Shown in pieces: positions 43,576-49,087 of a stretch of DNA of 49,087 bases. The first letter of the stretch is position 1. Each line of letters begins with the position of its first letter. Location of the stretch: contig JAOPYK010000097.1 of NCBI GenBank assembly GCA_025964695.1, positions 1 through 49,087 of the forward strand, written 5' to 3'. The notes beneath the pieces were generated by a model, which was not told the origin of the DNA, did not search any database, and saw nothing but the letters and a program-made list of their open reading frames with translations. Source of the stretch: Streptosporangiaceae bacterium. Lineage in GTDB: Bacteria; Actinomycetota; Actinomycetes; Streptosporangiales; Streptosporangiaceae. Made by a program: the position numbers and the translations under genes.

Positions 43576-44531
43576 TAGAGGTCGAGGACGAGGCGGGGGC
43601 CACGCGCCCGGGAAACGCAGATCATCATGAACTCGCGGGTGTCGCGCTCGTCTCCGGTGAGAACGGAGTCCCGGTGGTCAGGAATTCCGTCCAGGACGGT
43701 GGTCTCGCAGGTGCCGCAGGTCCCTTCGCGGCACGAGGACAGCACGCCGACGCCTGCCTCCTCGACGGCCCGCAACACCGAGGCGCCCGGGGACACGGTC
43801 AGGGTCAGCCCGCTGCGGGCGAGAACGACCTCGAAAGCGTGGTCCGCCACCGCTTCGCCCGGGGACGGCCTGGGCGCGAAGCGTTCCAGGTGCAGCGCCC
43901 CGGGCGGCCACCCGGAGCAGCCGTCTTCGACGGCCGCCAGCAGCGGTTCCGGGCCGCAGCAGTACACGGCGGTGTCGTCGCGGGGTTCGGCGAGCGGCCC
44001 GGCGAGGTCGAGCAGTCCCGTCTCGTCCTCGGGTCGGACTGAGACCTGGCCGCCCAGTGCGGCGAGTTCGTCGAGGAAGGCCATCGAGCGGCGGCGGCGC
44101 CCGCCGTACAGCAGGTGCCAGTCCGCGCCCGCGGCCCGGGCCGCCGCCACCATCGACAGGATCGGGGTGATCCCGATGCCTCCGGCGATGAACAGGTAGC
44201 GGGCGGCGGAGACCAGCGGGAAGTGGTTACGGGGACCGCGGGCGAGCAGGAGGGCGCCGGTCCGCAGCCGGTCGTGCACCAGGGCGGAGCCGCCCCGGCC
44301 GCCGGGTTCCCGGAGCACCGCCACCCGCCACGTGTGCCGGTCGGCAGGGTTCCCGCACAGCGAGTACTGCCGTTCCAGTCCAGGCTCCAGCCGCAGGTCG
44401 AGGTGCGCGCCGGGTTCCCATGCGGCCAGCGGGCCGCCGGCGGGATCGCGCAGGGTCAGGCTCACCACCGCCTCGGCGATGGTGTCCTTGGCCGCCACCA
44501 CCACCGTCGTCTCGGGTTCCCGGCCGGTCAA
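43575..44531 (-). CDS. Oxygenase reductase, flavin/NAD domain plus plant-type [2Fe-2S] (VanB-like)
   Basis: A 318-residue electron-transfer partner of the Rieske oxygenase. Order: flavin-binding beta barrel (about 1-100, LERQYSLCGNPADRH), NAD(P)-binding domain (about 105-220, YLFIAGGIGITPILSM and VYCCGPEPLLAAVE), then a C-terminal plant-type ferredoxin with CREGTCGTCETTVLDG and the last Cys in MMICVSRA. This is the phthalate dioxygenase reductase/VanB layout. The start chosen is TTG 44531, which overlaps the upstream stop (TTGA) and has GGGAG 8 nt before it; an earlier ATG (44573) would overlap the small gene. Confidence 0.9.
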   Translation of the reverse strand: MTGREPETTVVVAAKDTIAEAVVSLTLRDPAGGPLAAWEPGAHLDLRLEPGLERQYSLCGNPADRHTWRVAVLREPGGRGGSALVHDRLRTGALLLARGPRNHFPLVSAARYLFIAGGIGITPILSMVAAARAAGADWHLLYGGRRRRSMAFLDELAALGGQVSVRPEDETGLLDLAGPLAEPRDDTAVYCCGPEPLLAAVEDGCSGWPPGALHLERFAPRPSPGEAVADHAFEVVLARSGLTLTVSPGASVLRAVEEAGVGVLSSCREGTCGTCETTVLDGIPDHRDSVLTGDERDTREFMMICVSRARGPRLVLDL

Positions 44532-44680
44532 GATGACGTCTCCCGGTCGTGGGCGGGGTGGGCCAGCAGCCATCGCCACAGCTCCACGGGATCCTCGGCC
44601 GTGCGCTCGGCACCGCAGTGACATACGCCGACCAGCAGATCACTGTCCGGGGTCCAGACGACCCGGTAACGGCCGCTCAT
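44528..44680 (-). CDS. 50-residue Cys-containing protein between oxygenase and reductase
   Basis: Codes for MSGRYRVVWTPDSDLLVGVC followed by HCGAERTAEDPVELWRWLLA and a polar tail. Overlaps ATGA with the oxygenase stop and TTGA with the reductase start, so all three genes are translationally coupled. The C-x-C in VCHCGAE and the tryptophan-rich helix look like a folded micro-domain, perhaps metal-binding. Not recognised; a dedicated accessory subunit of the oxygenase is the simplest guess. Confidence 0.65.
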   Translation of the reverse strand: MSGRYRVVWTPDSDLLVGVCHCGAERTAEDPVELWRWLLAHPAHDRETSS

Positions 44681-45711
44681 GTCCGCGCGGTCATCCGCCA
44701 CAGCAACCGGCGGGCGGCAAGGGCGCCGGTGTCGATGTTGATGCTGAGTTCTTGGTATCCCTCGGGCTCTGAGGCGATCACCTTCTCCAGGACGTCGAGT
44801 GCGGTGACGTCCTGCAGCACGACGGTGCGGTTGCTGTCGGCCAGGAACCGGGAGACCTCGTCGTCGTCCAGGGCGAAGTCGCGGGCGACCATCCAGAAGT
44901 CGTGCGTGGTGGTGGCGGTCTCCGGGGTGAGCGCGTAGACGATCTCGGCGTGGCAGGCCGCGCCGTCGTCCCCGTCCGGTCCCGGTTCCACGCCCGTGGG
45001 GGCGATCCGGCTGTGCAGCAGGTACAGGCACGGCGCGTGGTATTCGATGTCCTGCCAGCGGTCGATGCGTCCCTTGATGCCCGTCGAGTTCGCGTAAAAG
45101 GACGGGCACTCGACGTCCTTCATACGGCGGCTGACGTAGACGACGCCCGCGTCCTCGTCGACCTCCGTCGTGATCGGGGTCGCGGCCACCTCGGGGGTGC
45201 CGATGTAGCCGGCGTGCAGATACGTCTCGTGCGAGAGGTCGAGCAGGTTGTCGGCGAGCAGGGCATGGCGGGCGGCGAGCGGCTCCATGCCGCGGACGCT
45301 GACCCAGCCGGGCGCGTCCAGCCACGGCGCGCGCGGGATCGACGCCGGGTCGGCGGGCGCCTCGTCACCGATCCACACCCATACCAGCGAGTCCTGCTCG
45401 ACCACCGGGTAAGCGGGTACCCGGGCGGTGCGCGGGATGCGCTGCTGTCCGGGCACGGCCACGCAGGCGCCCGTGGCGTCGTAGGTGAAGCCGTGATAGC
45501 CGCAGACGATCCGGTCGCCGTCGCGGTTGCTCTCCGACAGCGGGAAGCGGCGGTGGACGCACCGGTCGGCGAGTGCGACGGCCTTCCCCTCCGCGGTCCG
45601 GTAGAAGACGATCGGCTCGTCGCAGATCGTACGGGCGAGCAGTTCCTCACCGACCTCGCCGGTGTAGGCGGCGACGTACCACTGGTCGCGGGGGAACGGA
45701 GCGGTGCTCAT
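44677..45711 (-). CDS. Rieske non-haem iron oxygenase (VanA-like O-demethylase/ring hydroxylase)
   Basis: A 344-residue oxygenase alpha subunit. The Rieske cluster ligands are C51-x-H53 (CVHRRFPLSE) and C70-x2-H73 (CGYHG). The mononuclear iron site is DNLLDLSHETYLHAGYIGTP with H161 and H166 and bridging D158. Size and motifs resemble VanA-type aromatic O-demethylases and other single-component-type alpha subunits rather than large ring dioxygenases. Electrons would come from the reductase two genes downstream. The substrate is unknown. ATG 45711 has GAAGGTGATC upstream as an SD-like site. Confidence 0.9.
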   Translation of the reverse strand: MSTAPFPRDQWYVAAYTGEVGEELLARTICDEPIVFYRTAEGKAVALADRCVHRRFPLSESNRDGDRIVCGYHGFTYDATGACVAVPGQQRIPRTARVPAYPVVEQDSLVWVWIGDEAPADPASIPRAPWLDAPGWVSVRGMEPLAARHALLADNLLDLSHETYLHAGYIGTPEVAATPITTEVDEDAGVVYVSRRMKDVECPSFYANSTGIKGRIDRWQDIEYHAPCLYLLHSRIAPTGVEPGPDGDDGAACHAEIVYALTPETATTTHDFWMVARDFALDDDEVSRFLADSNRTVVLQDVTALDVLEKVIASEPEGYQELSINIDTGALAARRLLWRMTART

Positions 45712-45800
45712 GGGCGATCACCTTCGTAGCTGACTGCCGTCGCCGGCCGGGCGGCCGGTGCCCCGAGGATGGCCCGGCGGCCGCGGAGCCGTCAGCGAGG

Positions 45801-45817
45801 TTTCCGGCCAATGGAAA
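45801..45817. promoter_or_regulatory. Candidate IclR operator, TTTCC-N7-GGAAA
   Basis: TTTCC (45801-45805) and GGAAA (45813-45817) form an inverted repeat with a 7-nt centre. It is nested within a wider GGTTTC/GAAACC pair (45799-45804 and 45825-45830). It lies about 90 bp upstream of the oxygenase start, between that gene and iclR. Confidence 0.45.
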
Positions 45818-45829
45818 GCCAACCGAAAC

Positions 45830-45916
45830 CAGCGGGAAGCCCGGGGGGAAGCGCCCGAGAGCCGCCCGAGAGCCGCCGGAAGCCGGCCGGAAGCGGGCCG
45901 GAAGCCGGCCCGAAGG
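45830..45916. repeat. Array of eight approximately 11-bp GC-rich units
   Basis: Units end mostly in GGAAGC or GAGAGC: for example CAGCGGGAAGC (45830-45840), CGCCCGAGAGC twice (45852-45862 and 45863-45873), CGGCCGGAAGC (45884-45894), GGGCCGGAAGC (45895-45905). One unit is 10 bp. The array fills most of the gap between the candidate IclR operator and the iclR stop. Confidence 0.75.
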
Positions 45917-45920
45917 ACTG

Positions 45921-46703
45921 TCATCCGGAGGAGGCGCGCGGCCAGGGCAGGCTCGGCGCCCCAAGGGCTCGTGAGACCCCGCGTGCCGCCGCCCGTACGA
46001 CCGGCACGTACATCTGGGGGTTGCAGCCGTGCGCGGGGACGACGACCGACAGGGCCGCCACGACCGTGTCGTCGCGGTCGCGTACGGGGGCCGCGACGGA
46101 CAACGCGATCAGCTCGACCTGCCCGTCGCTGATGGCCACACCGGTCCGGCGCACCTCGGCGAGGGCGCGGCGCAACTCCGCGCCGCTGGTGATCGTCTTG
46201 TCGGTGAAGCGCCGCAGCGGGCCGGCGACCGCCCGCTCCTGTACCTCGTGGGGGGCGTGGGCCAGCAGGACGAGTCCCACCCCCGTGGCGTGCGCCGGGA
46301 ACCGGCCGCCCACCCGGGTGAGGACGTTGACCGCGTCCCGGCTGAAGATCCTCTCCAGGAAGACCACGTCCATTCCGTCGAGCACGGCCAGCTGTACGTT
46401 CTGGCGGGTCGCCTCGTACAGGTCGCCCATGAACGGCATGGCGCTCTCGCGCAGCCCGAGGCCGCGAGGCGCCAGCGCTGCCACCTCCCACAGCCGCAGC
46501 CCGATCCGGTACACGCCGTGCGCGTCGCGTTCCAGTGCCCCCCACCGGGTCAGTTCGCCGGCGAGGCGGTGCGCGGTGGCGACGGGTAGCCCGGTACGCC
46601 GGCTGATCTCCGACAGGTTCATCGCCACGCGCTCGGGCGAGAACGCGGCCAGGATCCCGAGCACGCGCTCGGTGACCGAGGGCCGGGCCGGCCAGCGGTC
46701 CAT
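45921..46703 (-). CDS. IclR-family transcriptional regulator
   Basis: A 260-residue regulator. The winged HTH is at about residues 8-70 (SVTERVLGILAAFSPERVAM, NLSEISRRTGLPVATAHRLA), followed by the IclR effector domain (about 80-245; VQLAVLDGMDVVFLERIFSR, HATGVGLVLLAHAP, IALSVAAPVRDRDDTVVAAL). ATG 46703 has GGAGAGGAG at the right distance; an ATG at 46721 lacks one. It sits 23 bp after the acyl-CoA ligase gene and before the oxygenase, so it most likely controls this catabolic cluster in response to a pathway intermediate. Confidence 0.9.
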   Translation of the reverse strand: MDRWPARPSVTERVLGILAAFSPERVAMNLSEISRRTGLPVATAHRLAGELTRWGALERDAHGVYRIGLRLWEVAALAPRGLGLRESAMPFMGDLYEATRQNVQLAVLDGMDVVFLERIFSRDAVNVLTRVGGRFPAHATGVGLVLLAHAPHEVQERAVAGPLRRFTDKTITSGAELRRALAEVRRTGVAISDGQVELIALSVAAPVRDRDDTVVAALSVVVPAHGCNPQMYVPVVRAAARGVSRALGAPSLPWPRASSG

Positions 46704-46726
46704 CGGTGTCTCCTCTCCCATGCCGC

Positions 46727-48217
46727 TCAGCCGGGGCCGTGCCGGAGGCGCTGTTTGAGCACCTTCCCGGCGGCGTTGCGGGGGAGGGCGCCGGTGAACT
46801 CGACGGTCTTGGGGATCTTGTATCCGGCCAGCCGGCCCTGGAGCGAGGAGAGCAGTTCCACCGCGTCCACGGCGACGTCCGGGCGGGGCACCACGATGGC
46901 CTTACCGACCTCACCCCAGGTCTCGTCGGGCACGCCGATCACGGCGCACTCGGCGACCCCGGGGTGTTCGTACAGCGCGGCCTCGACCTCGGCGGGATAG
47001 ATGTTCTCCCCACCGGAGATGATCACGTCTTTGATGCGGTCGTGGATGCGGAAGAAGCCCTCATCGTCGACGAAGGCCGCGTCGCCGGAACGGAACCAGC
47101 CCTCCTCGGTGAAGGCCGCCCGGGTGGCGTCGGGCCGGTTCCAGTAGCCGGTCATCACGTTGGGGCCCTTGATCTGGATCTCGCCGGGCACGCCAGGGGG
47201 AGGGGCGGTGCCGTCCGGGCCGGCCAGCCGCACGTCGGTGAAAAAGGAGGGCTTGCCCGCCGAGCCGATCCGGTCCGCGGCGTCCGAGCCCAGGAACAGG
47301 GCGCCGGGCGCGGTCTCGGTCATGCCGTAGCCCTGCACGAAGGTCAGGCCGCGGGCCTGGTAGGCACGGATCAGCGGTTCGGGCACCGGCGCGCCGCCGC
47401 ATTCAAGGATGCGGATCGAGGACAGGTCCGCTCGCGGCCACCGGGGGGATCGCAGCATCGCCTGGAACATGGCGGGGACACCGAACATCCATGTCACCCG
47501 GTGCACCTCGATGAGGTCGTAGGCGCCGTCCGGGCTGAAGGACGGCATGATGACGGCGGCCGCCCCCTTCATGAACGTCGGCAGGCACGTCATGTTGAGC
47601 GCGGCGGCGTGGAACATCGGGGCGCTGACCAGGGTGACCTCGTCCCGGGTCAGGTCCACGTCGAGCAGCACGTTCACGCAGTTCCAGGTGATGTTGCCGT
47701 GGCTCAGCTCCGCGCCCTTGGGGGTGCCGGTGGTGCCCGAGGTGTACATGATCATGCAGGGGTCCCCGAGATCCACTGGTTCGTCCAGCGGATCCGGTGA
47801 TGCCCCGGCCAGCAGGTCCTCGTAGTCGTCCGCCAGCGCGATCAGCCGCCGTCCGCCCCAGGGCATCGCGGCCACGACGTCCGCCTGCTCGGGCGCGTAG
47901 ACCAGCACTTCCGCGCCGGAGTCGTCGAGGATGAACCGCAGTTCGGGTCCCGTGAGCCGGAAGTTCAGCGGTACGAAGACCGCGCCGGCCGCGCCCGCGG
48001 CGAACAGCGTCTCGAGGGCGGCCGGATGGTTGGGGCCGAGGTAGGCGACGCGGCCGCCGGGGGACAGGCTCCGGGCGAGCAGGCCCCGGGCGAGCCGGTT
48101 GACCCGCTCGTCGAGTTCTCCGTAGCTCCGGGTGCTCTCCCGGAAGATCACCGCGGTCCGGCCGGGCGCGATGCGGGCGCGCCGGGCGGGCCATGAACCG
48201 ATGCCCTGGTTGCGCAT
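46727..48217 (-). CDS. AMP-dependent acyl-CoA synthetase/ligase
   Basis: A 496-residue ANL-superfamily enzyme. Phosphate-binding loop A3 is MIMYTSGTTGTPKG; A5 is QGYGMTETAPG; A7/A8 includes WFRSGDAAFVDDEGFFRIHD and RIKDVIISGGENIYPAEVE; the C-terminal catalytic lysine lies in NAAGKVLKQRLR. It probably activates a carboxylic acid, aliphatic or aromatic, to its CoA thioester. ATG 48217 is preceded by GGAGG at 7 nt; the open frame further 5' overlaps the amidohydrolase gene. It is 41 bp after the amidohydrolase stop. Confidence 0.92.
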   Translation of the reverse strand: MRNQGIGSWPARRARIAPGRTAVIFRESTRSYGELDERVNRLARGLLARSLSPGGRVAYLGPNHPAALETLFAAGAAGAVFVPLNFRLTGPELRFILDDSGAEVLVYAPEQADVVAAMPWGGRRLIALADDYEDLLAGASPDPLDEPVDLGDPCMIMYTSGTTGTPKGAELSHGNITWNCVNVLLDVDLTRDEVTLVSAPMFHAAALNMTCLPTFMKGAAAVIMPSFSPDGAYDLIEVHRVTWMFGVPAMFQAMLRSPRWPRADLSSIRILECGGAPVPEPLIRAYQARGLTFVQGYGMTETAPGALFLGSDAADRIGSAGKPSFFTDVRLAGPDGTAPPPGVPGEIQIKGPNVMTGYWNRPDATRAAFTEEGWFRSGDAAFVDDEGFFRIHDRIKDVIISGGENIYPAEVEAALYEHPGVAECAVIGVPDETWGEVGKAIVVPRPDVAVDAVELLSSLQGRLAGYKIPKTVEFTGALPRNAAGKVLKQRLRHGPG

Positions 48218-48258
48218 GAGGCTGCCTCCTGCTTGCTGCGGGCCGCGCGCGGGCCGGG

Positions 48259-49087
48259 CTACTTCAGGCCGAGCAGCCGCGCCGCGTTCTGCTTGAGGGT
48301 GAGCGGCCGGACCTCCGGTTTGATGTCGAGCCCGGCGAAGTCGGCGAGCCAGCGGTCCGGGGTGATGACGGGGTAGTCGGAACCGAACAGCACCTTGTCC
48401 TTCAGGAGGGTGTTCGCGTAGCGGACGAGTTGCGGCGGGAAGTACTTGGGCGACCAGCCGGACAGGTCGATGTGGACCAGCGGCTTGTGGGTGGCCACGG
48501 CCAGTGCCTCGTCCTGCCAGGGGAACGATGGGTGGGCGAGGATGATGGGCAGGTCGGGGAAGTCGGCCGCCACGTCGTCGACGTCCATCGGGTTGGAGTA
48601 CTTCAGCCGGATTCCGCCTCCGCCGCGCACCCGGGCGCCGATCCCGGTCTGGCCGGTGTGGAACAGCGCCACGACGCCCAGTCCCTGGAGGACCTCGTAG
48701 AGCGGGTAGGCCATCCGGTCGTTGGGATGGAAGGCCTGGAGGCTCGGGTGGAACTTGAAACCGCGCACCCCGTACTCCTCGACCAGGCGCCGGGCCTGCC
48801 GGGCGGCCGCCCGGCCCTTCCACGGGTCGACGCTCGCGAACGGGATCAGCACGTCGGCGTTGGCGGCGCACGCCTCGGCGACCTCTTCGTTGGGCACGGG
48901 CGGGTGCCCGGTGGCCGTCTCGGCGTCCACGGTGAACACCACGGCGGCCATCCGGCGTTTCCGGTAGTAGGCGGCCAGTTCCGGGACCGTGGGCGCGGCC
49001 GCCGCCTTGAAGTACGCGCCCTTCGCGGCCTCCAGCTCGGGGCTCAGCGAAGGATGCCCGTCCGCCGACACGTCGGCGTGGGTGTGC
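48259..49087 (-). CDS. Amidohydrolase-2 family protein (5' end beyond window)
   Basis: The frame is open to the last base of the window and reads HTHADVSADGHPSLSPELEA at its upstream end, so the N-terminal HxH metal-binding motif is right at the edge and the true start lies outside. Other conserved segments are VRGFKFHPSLQAFHPND, VVALFHTGQTGIGAR, PIILAHPSFPWQDEAL and VLFGSDYPVITPDRW. Family members are metal-dependent hydrolases or decarboxylases (ACMSD, resorcylate decarboxylase type). With the ligase, IclR regulator and oxygenase it suggests an aromatic or carboxylic acid pathway. A GTG at 49071 is not the true start. Confidence 0.85.
   Translation of the reverse strand, partial: HTHADVSADGHPSLSPELEAAKGAYFKAAAAPTVPELAAYYRKRRMAAVVFTVDAETATGHPPVPNEEVAEACAANADVLIPFASVDPWKGRAAARQARRLVEEYGVRGFKFHPSLQAFHPNDRMAYPLYEVLQGLGVVALFHTGQTGIGARVRGGGGIRLKYSNPMDVDDVAADFPDLPIILAHPSFPWQDEALAVATHKPLVHIDLSGWSPKYFPPQLVRYANTLLKDKVLFGSDYPVITPDRWLADFAGLDIKPEVRPLTLKQNAARLLGLK

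Noticed and set aside
43221-44042. Plus-strand frame encoding a run of alternating Leu-Glu
   Set aside because: The run is only the hexamer microsatellite read in another frame; flanks are antisense to hydrolase and reductase genes.
45852-45916. Possible CRISPR-like array
   Set aside because: Units are 11 bp and contiguous, with no spacers and no cas genes; it is a simple tandem array.

Overview
The window is about 49 kb of very GC-rich DNA with dense coding, GTG and TTG starts, 1-4 bp stop/start overlaps, and several genes whose -10 box lies only 6-7 bp before the start codon (leaderless style). Together with its gene families (SUF operon with an embedded Rieske ferredoxin, acVLRF1, Gbn-like HTH protein, DUF5753 regulator, PF04672-like methyltransferase, Acg-type nitroreductase) this points to a filamentous actinomycete, probably Streptosporangiales or a relative. 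That is inference from family content; no rRNA gene is present.

Layout. (1) 1-5173: SUF iron-sulfur assembly operon, sufB(partial)-sufD-Rieske ferredoxin-sufC-sufS-sufU-sufT, ended by tandem perfect hairpins. (2) 5346-13264: degenerate EAL plus CBS protein, small membrane protein, acVLRF1 peptidyl-tRNA hydrolase, ABC-F ATPase with an attenuator-like leader, Gbn-like small DNA-binding protein, enoyl-CoA hydratase/isomerase homologue and an ABC exporter. (3) 13443-20572: small hypothetical and secreted proteins, a 43-residue membrane protein, a RecQ helicase relic, a sulfotransferase with a Cys cluster, a GH15 glycosidase and a CBS protein. (4) 20607-28814: YczR/YczE pair, PAP2 phosphatase, PhoD phosphatase, methyltransferase, FdhD, PF10118-like hydrolase, DUF4333 lipoprotein. 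(5) 28961-29772: lower-GC methyltransferase framed by 20-bp imperfect direct repeats. (6) 29904-37511: flavoprotein, MMPL transporter, two-component system, two small membrane proteins, universal stress protein and divergent Acg-like nitroreductase. (7) 37512-42577: hairpin-dense non-coding stretch, ArsR-SRPBCC-(decayed DHFR-like) operon, XRE regulator, anti-sigma-like ATPase and DUF5753 regulator. (8) 42750-49087: one-direction catabolic cluster: amidohydrolase, acyl-CoA ligase, IclR regulator, Rieske oxygenase, 50-residue protein, ferredoxin reductase, alpha/beta hydrolase.

Most notable signals: an 18-bp palindrome found both upstream of the two-component operon and between that operon and the MMPL gene, suggesting a small regulon; a four-codon leaderless upstream ORF followed by a terminator-like hairpin before the ABC-F gene; a 50-codon Cys-containing gene wedged by ATGA/TTGA overlaps between a Rieske oxygenase and its reductase; an approximately 11-bp-periodic array beside an IclR-type palindrome; and two decayed genes (RecQ and a RibD-C/DHFR-like protein). 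No CRISPR array, tRNA, rRNA or intact mobile element was seen.
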